From NCBI RefSeq assembly GCF_002918555.1, contig NZ_PQMB01000002.1:100104-164103 (forward strand): DNA of 64,000 nucleotides, in the 5' to 3' direction. Shown piece after piece: positions 30,061-39,369 of this stretch (position 1 is its first letter; each line of letters opens with the position of its first letter). The notes below the pieces were generated by a model. That model made no database searches. It worked only from the letters and a program-made list of their open reading frames with translations, and was not told the DNA's origin. The translations under genes and the position numbers were made by a program. The stretch comes from Citrobacter amalonaticus (GTDB taxonomy: Bacteria; Pseudomonadota; Gammaproteobacteria; Enterobacterales; Enterobacteriaceae).

Positions 30061-31123
30061 GGCGATTTCCTTTTGTCTGTGTTGCGGGTTGCAGTCCGCT
30101 GTAGTAACCCAGTTCGGTGGTGAATGTCTGCGGGACATCGGGCGGAACAACGTTATCTTCAACGCCCAGCACACCGTTCATTCCCAGCCAGAACGGTGCA
30201 TCTCCCAGCGGAGGAACAGCCAGCAGCGCTGTTCCAACGGTTAGCGTGATCCTCGCCCTGAAGCGCCAGCCGAGGTAAACCCGCAACATAACCAGGAAAT
30301 CCTGGTACAGCTGCCCATCCGGCTTCCAGCCCTGCGCTTCCTGCTCGTTGTCAGTTGCAAGCGCTATCAATAACTGGCTGTTGGCATCCATCGCCTCGTC
30401 GCCGAGCGGCGTATTGCCGTCAAGCAGAAAGTCCTCATCGCCATCAAACCCCAGCGGCTGGCTGACCGCCACCGGGCGCAGGCAGTACGGGCTTACTTTA
30501 ACCCGGGTCTGTGGGGCAAGCAGTTGTACCATTGCCTGCATCCCCTCCTGGGTTTTCCCCGGCTGGCGCAGTACGCCCAGCAGCGCCAGAAAACGTGATA
30601 CCGGCGTGGCAATATGATTTGCCGTACCGGGGATCCCCAGCCCCACCAGCCCCAGGAGTGACTGAGAAATGGTGTCACTGCCTCCGGCTTCAAACGTCGC
30701 CGGGTACGAGTATTTCCGCCAGATACGATAAAACTGGGTGAGGATGCGATGGCTGAAGATATCGAGAAACCCCTGTAGCGCTTCATGCCCTTCTCTGCGC
30801 TGGGTAATATCGTCCAGGTATGTCGTTGGCAGCGGAGAATCCACCCCGTACATCCCCATAAACGTCGTGCGAACAACGGGTGGCATTCCGGTGTTATCCT
30901 GATCGTACTCCACACTTTTCAGCTCACCGGCAGGAAATCCCATCCCCGGATGGGGACAAAAGCGCACCGGATCGTCCACCGGATGGATGCCACTCCCCAG
31001 CAGCGGTTTATCTTTCTGTCGCTTTTCGAGCAGCTGGCAAAAACGGTAGAAGTTTATCCGCGTCAGTTCAGACTCCAGACGGGGACTCAGCCGGGAATGC
31101 GGCGGTTGTGTTTTTCTTCCCAT
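30038..31123 (-). CDS. tssG: TssG, T6SS baseplate protein
   Basis: This 361-residue protein is a VasB/ImpH-type wedge component that pairs with two copies of TssF. The family block VRFCPHPGMGFPAGELKSVE, followed by MYGVDSPLPTTYLDDI, is present. The protein overlaps tssF upstream by 37 bases and tssJ downstream by 23 bases, showing tight coupling in the tssF-tssG-tssJ-tssE segment. Confidence 0.93.
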   Translation of the reverse strand: MGRKTQPPHSRLSPRLESELTRINFYRFCQLLEKRQKDKPLLGSGIHPVDDPVRFCPHPGMGFPAGELKSVEYDQDNTGMPPVVRTTFMGMYGVDSPLPTTYLDDITQRREGHEALQGFLDIFSHRILTQFYRIWRKYSYPATFEAGGSDTISQSLLGLVGLGIPGTANHIATPVSRFLALLGVLRQPGKTQEGMQAMVQLLAPQTRVKVSPYCLRPVAVSQPLGFDGDEDFLLDGNTPLGDEAMDANSQLLIALATDNEQEAQGWKPDGQLYQDFLVMLRVYLGWRFRARITLTVGTALLAVPPLGDAPFWLGMNGVLGVEDNVVPPDVPQTFTTELGYYSGLQPATQTKGNRRVTYKFN

Positions 31124-32841
31124 TCCATGCGTTCTCCGGTGGGTTGCAGGGTGATAATCAGACGATTAAACAGGTAGATATCGGTATAGAGGGCAAAGAA
31201 ACGGCTTAGCATCTCACCAAACAGGCCGATATCGCCGGTCCCGGCAAAACCGTGGCTGTCGAGGGTGACATCGATCTGCACACCGCGCACCAGATAGCCC
31301 TGCTCAAAACGTTCGATTTCACTGTGCCGTACATCAATAATCGCCTCCAGCCGACGGCGGTTCATTTCGCTGTTTGTCCATTCGTATAACGCCAGGGTAC
31401 CGCGCAACACCTCCGCGTTATCCATCATTGACAAAAAACCGCTCCCGAGATGGCTCAGCACCCGCCAGTGGAAGCGGTCGCGGTCCGGCGGATAACAGGG
31501 CAGCGTGGGCGCACAGAGGTTACGCACGCCGATGCTGACCGATGTTGTTTTCATCACCGTATCCAGCACCGTACTTTGCAGCGCCCGGCGAGGCAGCTGC
31601 CCGTTAGTACCGGTTAACGTCAACGACAGGCTCTCATCCTCCGGTACGGTATGGTTGTCAAACGCCTCGCCGCCAAGAATGAGCCACGTACTGTGCAACC
31701 CGGACGGTCCGCGGCGTACGCGGGTATGGTAGTAGTATTCCGGGGCATCGTGGCGCAGCATGCCGCCTTTATGACGAAAGCTGGAAAACGGAATATAGGT
31801 GTGACCACTGGAAGAGAGTACCGAATCCACAGAGTAAATTTCGGTATGCCCATCCTGGATGCGCATCGGGCGGAGCATATACTCCGTTTGCAGGGAATCG
31901 AGCGTCAGCGGATCAGATTCCAGTGGGAACAGGTTAATCACCGGCACGCAGTTCAGGCGCAGATGTTTTTCTGTGAAGCTGAAATCGTGTTCCCAGCGTT
32001 CTGCCAGCACGATATCAATTTCAAACCACGCCAGCGCAGCCGGGAAACGGACCTTTTCCAGACCACGCAGCCCGGTGAACATAAACTTTTCCCGAAAGGT
32101 AAAGTATTCCAGCAACAGTTGATAACCGCTGAAGCTGCTGGTCCCCTTCGGCCACAGCTCATCATCCTCACCAAAGCCCTCTGCGGTAAACCAGCCCTCC
32201 AGCGGCTGGCGATCCACCTCCCCTGGCAGACGCAGCCACAGCCGGGCAACGTTGGTGGTAAAGGCTTCATGCATCGCGCAGGCCAGCGGCGCGTCGGCGT
32301 TAAAATAGAATGGCAGAAGGCTGAGATCCAGACGACTCCAGTCGGCCAGATTGCTGCAGGCAAAGCGCAAATTCACCACCGAACGGCCATCCGGATCGGT
32401 GGTGAGCCGCGCCTCTTCCAGTGCCAGCGGCTGCAATTGAATATCGCGCGTTGTGGTGTAACGGCAGCGCGTGGCTTTTTCTCCAATGGGACGCGACAGC
32501 ACCTCAAAGCCCTTCGCGATGGTCATCTGCTCTTTCAGCTCACGCCACTGCGGGGAGAACTCCACTATCGACATTGACGGGATAGTCCGCAGATAGTGTG
32601 GCCACAGCAGACTGACCAGCCCTTCGGTCAGCTCCGGCAAATCGTCATCCAGCTTTTCGCGGAGTCGCCCCATCAGAAAGGCAAAACCTTCAAACAGGCG
32701 CTCAACGTAAGGGTCCCGCGCCCCGGCTTTATCGAGGTTCAGCATCGCCGCCCTGTCCGGATGGGCCCGGGCAAACTCTTCACCGGCTTCAAGCAGGTAG
32801 CGCATTTCGGCGTCGTAATAACGCAGGGTTAAGTCGTCCAT
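31087..32841 (-). CDS. tssF: TssF, T6SS baseplate protein
   Basis: The 584-residue VasA/ImpG-family protein has the canonical N-terminus MDDLTLRYYDAEMRYLLEAG and the DPYVERLFEGFAFLMGRLREKLDDDLPEL block. TssF forms the main baseplate wedge with TssG and TssK. It is full length for the family and follows tssA by 33 bases. Confidence 0.95.
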   Translation of the reverse strand: MDDLTLRYYDAEMRYLLEAGEEFARAHPDRAAMLNLDKAGARDPYVERLFEGFAFLMGRLREKLDDDLPELTEGLVSLLWPHYLRTIPSMSIVEFSPQWRELKEQMTIAKGFEVLSRPIGEKATRCRYTTTRDIQLQPLALEEARLTTDPDGRSVVNLRFACSNLADWSRLDLSLLPFYFNADAPLACAMHEAFTTNVARLWLRLPGEVDRQPLEGWFTAEGFGEDDELWPKGTSSFSGYQLLLEYFTFREKFMFTGLRGLEKVRFPAALAWFEIDIVLAERWEHDFSFTEKHLRLNCVPVINLFPLESDPLTLDSLQTEYMLRPMRIQDGHTEIYSVDSVLSSSGHTYIPFSSFRHKGGMLRHDAPEYYYHTRVRRGPSGLHSTWLILGGEAFDNHTVPEDESLSLTLTGTNGQLPRRALQSTVLDTVMKTTSVSIGVRNLCAPTLPCYPPDRDRFHWRVLSHLGSGFLSMMDNAEVLRGTLALYEWTNSEMNRRRLEAIIDVRHSEIERFEQGYLVRGVQIDVTLDSHGFAGTGDIGLFGEMLSRFFALYTDIYLFNRLIITLQPTGERMEWEEKHNRRIPG

Positions 32842-32874
32842 AATATTATGTTTTCGTTTGAGAATTCAGAATGT

Positions 32875-34467
32875 TCAGTTGCACAGTACCGCGGCACGCG
32901 CCGGGTCGAGGGAGATAAGACCGGAGAGAAGCGCATCCAGCTCCGGCTGGAGGCGTTTTTTATCCGCCTCGCTGCGAACCGCTCTGGTGCGCAACAATTT
33001 CAGACGGCGCGCTTTGACCTCAAACATCAGCTCCGGCGTCCACTGCTGTAGCGTAAGGCTTTGCGAACGGCTGTCGAGTTCACCCAGCAGATGCAGCGCC
33101 ATTTCGTTTTTACCGTACTGCTCCGCAACGCGGGCCATCAGCAGCCGCATCAGCCACTGTTCCCGCGGTGAGGTCAACCCTGGTCGTGTCTGTAGCCAGT
33201 TCAGCGCCGCTTCAAAACCTTCGCTGTCGGCCAGCGCCAGCACTTCCGGCTCAAGCGTCAGAATACCGTCGGCATCCGGCACCGCCGCTACCGGCTCCTG
33301 CTGCCAGCCTGCCTGCGATTGCTGAACTTTCTCCACGATCCAGCTCTGTGTCACTTCATCAGCAAACGGCGTCCCGTCGTTAAACGCCAGCGCCTCCAGC
33401 CCCGGCAAACGCGCCAGCAGTCCCTGCAGATCCCGACAGATGATGTCTGCGCGCACACCGTCGCTGTCCAGTTTCACCAGCGCCTGCCAGGTATACCACT
33501 GCACATCCAGCCAGAGATGGTTCACCCCCTGGGCCATCAGCGTATCCGTCTGCTCCAGCAGTTCCGACCAGCTCTGTTGCAGGTACAGGCGTTTAAGATG
33601 CGCCCGGTGATCCGGTTTTGGCGGCACCAGACGCGTTCGGCCACTGGCGTCCAGCGGCGGCAATTCAGTCAGGGTATCCCAGCGCACGCTTTTCATCAGG
33701 TGATGTCCGGCAAGCCAGCCGCCTTCCTGATCGCGCAGGTATTTCGCCAGTACCTTCGCCTGATCCAGCAAATCTCGCCCCGAACTGACGGCGTTCATCA
33801 CCGGCGCGGAGGCGGTTAATGGCGCACCGGGAAGATGTTCTTCGCGGCTGGTTTGCGGTACCAGGCTGCCTGCCCCGCCGCTTTGCACCAGCCGATTTTC
33901 CAGTGCCTGATACAGCGCGGAAAACTGCGGCCGGGCATCTTCATCAAAACGCTGTATTGCCTGTTCGGTCAGCATCAGCGCGCCAGCGATCCGCTGCATA
34001 ACAGACAGGTCAACCTCAGGATACAGCGACAGGCTGTCGAGAAAGCGGCTGCTGCCCAGCCACTCCAGCGCCGATTTCCGACTGCGATCGCGCTGCGGCC
34101 AGAGCTGTACGCCAAAGTGCCGGAGCATACCCGCCAGCAGTTCCAGTCCTTCTGCCAGCCCGCGTTCCCCGTCGCGGTGCAGTCGCGCCCAGGCATAAAA
34201 AGTCACGACTCTTACATCTTTACTCACCGTGGTGAGTAATTTTTCCGCCAGCGTACAAATGAGATCGGTATCAATACCGCTGAGCTTATTTACCTCTTCG
34301 CGGATTTGCTGAAAATCGTCGTCGTATCCTGCATCGTTCCCGCAGGGATGGGCCTCACTCAGCGGCGCAAGCCAGCGATCCCAGTCGCTGACATGTCCCT
34401 GCGTCTGATTCAGTAACGCGTTTTCATCCACCGCACAGGCGCGGAGTAAACTGTCCAGGCTTGTCAT
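32875..34467 (-). CDS. tssA: TssA, T6SS sheath/tube assembly cap (ImpA-N domain)
   Basis: This 530-residue protein has an N-terminal ImpA_N domain (about 20-160, including CGNDAGYDDDFQQIREEVN) and a long C-terminal region ending LISLDPARAAVLCN, like the VasJ-type TssA group. TssA primes tail tube and sheath polymerisation from the baseplate. Its ATG shares one base with the tssM stop (TAATG). It is the second ImpA_N protein of the locus besides the TagA-like one. Confidence 0.9.
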   Translation of the reverse strand: MTSLDSLLRACAVDENALLNQTQGHVSDWDRWLAPLSEAHPCGNDAGYDDDFQQIREEVNKLSGIDTDLICTLAEKLLTTVSKDVRVVTFYAWARLHRDGERGLAEGLELLAGMLRHFGVQLWPQRDRSRKSALEWLGSSRFLDSLSLYPEVDLSVMQRIAGALMLTEQAIQRFDEDARPQFSALYQALENRLVQSGGAGSLVPQTSREEHLPGAPLTASAPVMNAVSSGRDLLDQAKVLAKYLRDQEGGWLAGHHLMKSVRWDTLTELPPLDASGRTRLVPPKPDHRAHLKRLYLQQSWSELLEQTDTLMAQGVNHLWLDVQWYTWQALVKLDSDGVRADIICRDLQGLLARLPGLEALAFNDGTPFADEVTQSWIVEKVQQSQAGWQQEPVAAVPDADGILTLEPEVLALADSEGFEAALNWLQTRPGLTSPREQWLMRLLMARVAEQYGKNEMALHLLGELDSRSQSLTLQQWTPELMFEVKARRLKLLRTRAVRSEADKKRLQPELDALLSGLISLDPARAAVLCN

Positions 34468-37400
34468 TATTCCGCTCCGTCCATATTGGTGAACTCACCG
34501 TGGCTGTTCAGTAACGCGTCATCTGCCGCCGCATCAACGCTGAAAATTTTATCCGGCAGACTGAACCCGCGCAGATCCAGCAGCGCCAGCGGTCCGTCGC
34601 CTAACTGTGACCGCAGCACCCACTCCAGTCTGCGCCCGTCTGGTGCGCTGAAAGTCATCATCCACTGGCTGCGATCGAGCTGCCGGCGCTGACTTTGCTC
34701 CAGCCAGCGAATAAATCCCCAGGTTCCGCTGTAATCACCGAACAGCTGCGCCCCGGCGCTGGTTGATGTCCAGGTCAGCATGGTGCCTGGCTTGTATGTC
34801 TCTCCCGGCCAGCGGAAGGTCTGCCAGTCGGGCATCTGGTTAAAGTAGTGCAGTGTCTGCCCGTCAATCGTCAGCCGGGTATCCGCCACCTCCGGAACCG
34901 GGCGCGCCTGAAGCTCAAAGCTGATCCCCTGGCTGCCGTCGGTGAACAGAATATCTGACAGCTGACTCAGCTGATTCACCGCCCGCAGGAAGGCCGGGCT
35001 GAAGGTCAGTCCCTGGCTGTGTGCGCTATCCGGCACCCACCGGCTGCCCTCTTTATGCAGCACGCCGTTCAGCTCCGTCGTCAGAAAACGCTCAATCCGC
35101 CCGCTGTCCCTGCGGATAAACTCCGCCAGCATCGGCAGCGACGCATCGCTTTTGCCCGCCGCAAACGGGTAACGGCCATCAAACGCCGTATGCCAGCTGG
35201 CAACCACCACCCGGCTCCAGCGGTCGTTCAGGCTGGCAGCCGAAGGTTGCAGCACCCTTTCCCAGGCCTGGGTCAGCGGCCGGACAAACATCGTGCGTCC
35301 AAAGCTGCTCCACTCTTCCCCCAGGCTTGCCGCCACCAGGCTGCCATATTGCTGGGTGTCCGTGAGATCAATGCTTTTACCCTGGAACACCGTCTGCGCC
35401 AGCGTCTGCATCATCTCCCGCGGGTCGTTGCTGCCTGCCACCTGTTGCAGGCGCAGACGCACGCGGGTAATGCGGGTCAGGTACGTTTGCAGGCTCAGTG
35501 AGTTGTCTGCCGTCATCACGTTACTGGCTTTGTTTTTTCCCAGAAGCTGAAGCAGAGGCCCGAAGGTTTCATCAAGCGGGCCCTGCGGTCCGGCGGCACG
35601 CTGATCGATAGCCGGTTTCTCTTTGTTTTCAATCAGATCTTTCGCGGATCGGAGGAGAGAATCCGAAATCCCCTCGTGTTGCTGACCGGTCTGCCCCTGC
35701 CACGCGAGGGTGTTCATCAGTGCAATCACCGGGGACTGGCGCACGTCGCTCATTAGCGTCAGCTGGTCGGTCACATCCGCAATATTATTCACCGGTTCCC
35801 AGTGCAGGCTGTTCAGGAAACTGAGCCAGCTGCCGGCGAAATCGGTAAAATAACGTTCGGTCAGGCGCGCCTTCAGCGCTTCCGGAGACATCTCATCCGG
35901 GACTGATTTACGGCTGTCGCTCAGCACCCAGTCAATCTCATCCCGCCGGGAACTGACGGCCTTCTCAATCGCCTGCTGAATTTCCCCTTCCCACGCCTGA
36001 CGGGTGAACATTCCCGGCACCACCTCTTCGGTGGTAAACAGGCGGCGGGCGTCGGTACCGCTGGTCATATCTTCCAGCGTCACATCGGCAAAATTACGTC
36101 GTACCGAGATGAGCATATTTTCGTACAGCGTGCTTTCCGCGTTGCGACGACCGATTTGCTGGAGCAGTACCTGACGCCCCTGGGCCACCAGCGTGGCGTC
36201 CGGGGTGATTTTCCACTGTGGCTGATGCGCAAGCTCGTTGAGGTAAAAGCGCCAGAGGTCCGGAGACAGACTCTGCCAGAGCCCGGTGGAGATCCCCTGC
36301 CGCGTCGGCTGCACCGTCTGCATTGTGCGGGCGTAAAACGCCCCGTCCACTTTGTCCGGATGCGCCATCATCAGCCAGGCTTTCAGCCGATCGTAACCCG
36401 CCTTTGCCAGTTCTGTGCGGCGGGCGCTGTCCGCCGGCGAGTTGACCAGAATGCTGAGCGTCTGTGTCAGCGCGGCGTTCGCCGGATCGCGGATCAGCCG
36501 GTTGTTCGCCACGCCGTACCAGGGGAGCATCGCGCTCAGCAAGGGCGAATTATGGTCCAGACCAAAGCGCTGATACCACGGCGCCCCTTCCCGGATCCGG
36601 TGCTGCAGGCGTCCGGCATCGTTACGTAACTCATGCAGAGCAGTGAGCTGGGCATCGGAGACTGCCGGCTGTTGCACCAGCGTTCGGGCTTTTTCCGCCA
36701 CTGACACAATTTGTGCGCGGTTAACCATAAAGGAGATCAGTAAACCGGCCCCCCACAGCCCCATAAGCGCGATGACCGCCAGCGCCAGGGTTCTTTCCCG
36801 GGCCATTCCGACACGGTGCCCGCGAACGCGGGTACAGTCGTCAGTCACCCCCTGCCACACGGTGGGGATGGTCAGCGCATGCGGTAATGCGGGTAACCGG
36901 TCCTCCTTTGTCTGCGGCTCCTGCGGAAGGCTGAACATCACGCCGCGCAGCGGGACGCGCTGTTGTGAAGCGTACAGCCACGGCATCAGGCGCGATTTCC
37001 ACTGTTCGCTGCCGCCCTGCTCAAGCTGCTGTGCCAGGCGCAGGAGAAAATCGTATGACGGATTGTCAGCAATCTGGGCAATCCCCTGCTCCCGCAGTTG
37101 CGGCAGCAGGCGGGTAAACTGCGTCAGCACCTCCTGTGCCGTGGCGCGCGCCGGAAGCGTTATCCCCACCGCCTGTTCTGTTCTGCCCGCCTGCGACCAG
37201 GCGCTGTCGCACAGCTGCCACAGATAGACGGGCGGCTGGTAGCCCAGCCGTTCCCCTGTTTTCTCCAGACCACGTAAATCGTTGTCGCTCATCTGCGGCG
37301 TCAGCGTTTGTTCAGAGCCGATAACGCGAATAATGCCATCCAGCGGACGGCTACGGCGCAGCTTGCGCAGGGCTTTAAATTTGTCGCTATCGGGTTCATC

Positions 37401-37850
37401 GGTGAGTGCGCCGCCATAGATCAGGACGGTGCGGTTGCCTTCAAGCCAGAGGCTATGTTTCAGGTCTGGAAGCAGTTGCGAGATGTCAGCCTCATTGCCG
37501 GTAACCAGCAACAGACGGACTTTGTAGCGCCAAAAGAAAGCGTAGCGGCTACGAAGATGGCTTTGAAATTTGAATGCGACTGGATGTATATCAATTTTAT
37601 GATTATCTTCTTTTTTATCATGAAAATACGTTTCCCTACGAAACAAAAATCTAATCAATTGAATATAAGAAAAACGCCAGACATCACGCAGTATAATAAC
37701 AACAAGTAATAAAATGACTATACCTGCAGTTGCTATAACCCGATACTCAGCTGGCACTGAATAATATCCAGCATTATTCCAAATATATGTAATTGATAGC
37801 ATTAAAAATGAAAATATAAACAGAATTAACCCAATCATAAAAACCGCCAC
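34467..37850 (-). CDS. tssM: TssM, T6SS IcmF-family inner-membrane channel protein
   Basis: The 1127-residue IcmF/VasK-type protein spans the inner membrane and, with TssL and TssJ, forms the envelope channel. Two N-terminal helices (about 1-20 and 40-56) and a third at about 360-380 (TLALAVIALMGLWGAGLLIS) are visible, then the large periplasmic domain. The cytoplasmic segment LLLVTGNEADISQLL stands where some family members have a Walker A motif; no GxxxxGK[ST] is present. The first 90 or so codons are markedly AT-rich, unlike the rest, suggesting a recombination joint near 37,570. Confidence 0.94.
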   Translation of the reverse strand: MAVFMIGLILFIFSFLMLSITYIWNNAGYYSVPAEYRVIATAGIVILLLVVIILRDVWRFSYIQLIRFLFRRETYFHDKKEDNHKIDIHPVAFKFQSHLRSRYAFFWRYKVRLLLVTGNEADISQLLPDLKHSLWLEGNRTVLIYGGALTDEPDSDKFKALRKLRRSRPLDGIIRVIGSEQTLTPQMSDNDLRGLEKTGERLGYQPPVYLWQLCDSAWSQAGRTEQAVGITLPARATAQEVLTQFTRLLPQLREQGIAQIADNPSYDFLLRLAQQLEQGGSEQWKSRLMPWLYASQQRVPLRGVMFSLPQEPQTKEDRLPALPHALTIPTVWQGVTDDCTRVRGHRVGMARERTLALAVIALMGLWGAGLLISFMVNRAQIVSVAEKARTLVQQPAVSDAQLTALHELRNDAGRLQHRIREGAPWYQRFGLDHNSPLLSAMLPWYGVANNRLIRDPANAALTQTLSILVNSPADSARRTELAKAGYDRLKAWLMMAHPDKVDGAFYARTMQTVQPTRQGISTGLWQSLSPDLWRFYLNELAHQPQWKITPDATLVAQGRQVLLQQIGRRNAESTLYENMLISVRRNFADVTLEDMTSGTDARRLFTTEEVVPGMFTRQAWEGEIQQAIEKAVSSRRDEIDWVLSDSRKSVPDEMSPEALKARLTERYFTDFAGSWLSFLNSLHWEPVNNIADVTDQLTLMSDVRQSPVIALMNTLAWQGQTGQQHEGISDSLLRSAKDLIENKEKPAIDQRAAGPQGPLDETFGPLLQLLGKNKASNVMTADNSLSLQTYLTRITRVRLRLQQVAGSNDPREMMQTLAQTVFQGKSIDLTDTQQYGSLVAASLGEEWSSFGRTMFVRPLTQAWERVLQPSAASLNDRWSRVVVASWHTAFDGRYPFAAGKSDASLPMLAEFIRRDSGRIERFLTTELNGVLHKEGSRWVPDSAHSQGLTFSPAFLRAVNQLSQLSDILFTDGSQGISFELQARPVPEVADTRLTIDGQTLHYFNQMPDWQTFRWPGETYKPGTMLTWTSTSAGAQLFGDYSGTWGFIRWLEQSQRRQLDRSQWMMTFSAPDGRRLEWVLRSQLGDGPLALLDLRGFSLPDKIFSVDAAADDALLNSHGEFTNMDGAE

Positions 37851-37859
37851 ATGATTATG

Positions 37860-38954
37860 TTAGCAAACAGAAATAGCCTGAACTATAGGATTACCACCAT
37901 TGCTTATTACTAACTGTTTCTTTTTGCTATTTCTTCCCCACTCTGAAGCTAATGCTAACAAATACCATTCCGAAAATTTATGTGCATGTCCAAAATATTC
38001 GTCAACATTAATTACTCTCGGTTTATCTTCCAATATATCATTTTCTATAAAGCTGCCTATCCCCATAGATAAAAACTCTTCTGAACCACTATACCATATG
38101 GCCTCTATTACTTCCGAATCGCTCCATTTAACCGCATCTCGCAAGCTATTCACACCTGAATATTTTAAAGACCTGTGCACCTTAATACTTACTTGTTTTT
38201 CATTGTTACCGTTAAACAAAAAAATCATTACGGACTCTGACCCTGTCCGTGAGGAGTGTTCAACCACGAATAAGAGCACTGGTGTACTTGTTTCGCTCCA
38301 TTCATCCACCCACTTGTCAAAAAAATCAGGTTCATTATTAGTATCAATGATATTGACATTTTTACTCAAATTAAAACCTTCAAGGAATACAGAAAAACCA
38401 CAAACAAAAAAAGAAAGTTCTTCTTTTTCTAAATTTGATAATATGAATATTCGGGAATTACTCAATACATCCTTACATGCTGAGGTGAATTTATAAAAAG
38501 CATCTTTAGTCCTGGCCAGGATCTTCTCTATATCAGGAGGGATAGCTTCATCGTTTTTATTTAATAATGCTGACTCCCCTCGCCATACAAGTTGCGCATT
38601 AGTCTCCGTTCCATTTTCGGTTAATAAAACAAAATGAGTAAGGTACAATCCTTTTTTCATATACTCATCAAACTCGGCAATGCATAGTTCTCTTTCTTTA
38701 TTCCATGTTTTAGCATGTAGCTTTTTTCTTTCATATAAAGTAAATCTACCTACCAAAACAACGCTAAATAAAAACAAGAAAACTACAAATACATTCCATT
38801 TTGAAAATTCTAAAAAACTTAGCTTCATAAAAATAAAGATTGAGATAAAAACAAAGGATATGAAAAGGGAGATCCCTCCCCACAACCAAAAACGTGGTTT
38901 GGCCGGTATGCTAATTTCTTCAGGGGGAGAAAAAAACTTACTAAATCTCTTCAT
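37860..38954 (-). CDS. Unrecognised T6SS-linked membrane protein
   Basis: I do not recognise the family of this 364-residue protein. It has two hydrophobic helices near the N-terminus (about residues 27-45 and 54-72), then a cytosolic-looking region of about 290 residues. That region has beta-rich segments such as TPVLLFVVEHSS and SESVMIFLFNG, and a Trp-rich C-terminal part (FSEWYLLALASEWGR). Its ATG overlaps the PAAR stop as ATGA, so translation is coupled to PAAR. It precedes tssM by nine bases. It is AT-rich like the cargo. Possible roles are immunity, PAAR-effector handling or a membrane-complex accessory; none is shown. Confidence 0.8.
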   Translation of the reverse strand: MKRFSKFFSPPEEISIPAKPRFWLWGGISLFISFVFISIFIFMKLSFLEFSKWNVFVVFLFLFSVVLVGRFTLYERKKLHAKTWNKERELCIAEFDEYMKKGLYLTHFVLLTENGTETNAQLVWRGESALLNKNDEAIPPDIEKILARTKDAFYKFTSACKDVLSNSRIFILSNLEKEELSFFVCGFSVFLEGFNLSKNVNIIDTNNEPDFFDKWVDEWSETSTPVLLFVVEHSSRTGSESVMIFLFNGNNEKQVSIKVHRSLKYSGVNSLRDAVKWSDSEVIEAIWYSGSEEFLSMGIGSFIENDILEDKPRVINVDEYFGHAHKFSEWYLLALASEWGRNSKKKQLVISNGGNPIVQAISVC

Positions 38955-39208
38955 TTTACCCCTACATTAGAAAGAGAACTTATCAATGTGCATCCACAAT
39001 TTGTTCTATGTCCATTAAAAGCAACTGGTATACCCTGCTCTGTAATCGACGAATCTCCTTCCACAATTTTGCTATTACCATGTTTTGGGCAAGAGACGGA
39101 GTCTCCCACTCTGGCAATACCTTTCCCCATTATTATACGTTTTTCAGAGGCGGTTAATACTGTTCCACCGCAGGTGGTTTTGTCCCCTAACCGAATGATA
39201 CCTCGCAT
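38951..39208 (-). CDS. PAAR-domain T6SS spike-tip protein
   Basis: The 85-residue protein is a minimal PAAR: MRGIIRLGDKTTCGG, then GKGIARVGDSVSCPKHG and GHRTNCGCTLISS, carrying His and Cys residues for the tip metal site. It sharpens the VgrG spike. No C-terminal toxin is fused, so it may serve as a common tip while the effector rides on VgrG. It overlaps the next gene by four bases. Confidence 0.95.
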   Translation of the reverse strand: MRGIIRLGDKTTCGGTVLTASEKRIIMGKGIARVGDSVSCPKHGNSKIVEGDSSITEQGIPVAFNGHRTNCGCTLISSLSNVGVK

Positions 39209-39369
39209 TTATTTCTCCTGTATTTTAAAGCCAGCCATTCGTATATTTTGCATGAATTTTCTCAATAGATATTTTAAACTATTAAGATACTTATGATTGT
39301 ACTACCTTCAATAACAGTCAATAAGAACCAAATCAATTTAATACATCGAAATTAATATCCGACTGGTTA

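Noticed and set aside
31651..32577. Plus-strand open frame of 308 codons
   Set aside because: It lies entirely opposite tssF, has no ribosome-binding site and shows the composition expected of an antisense shadow of a GC-rich gene.
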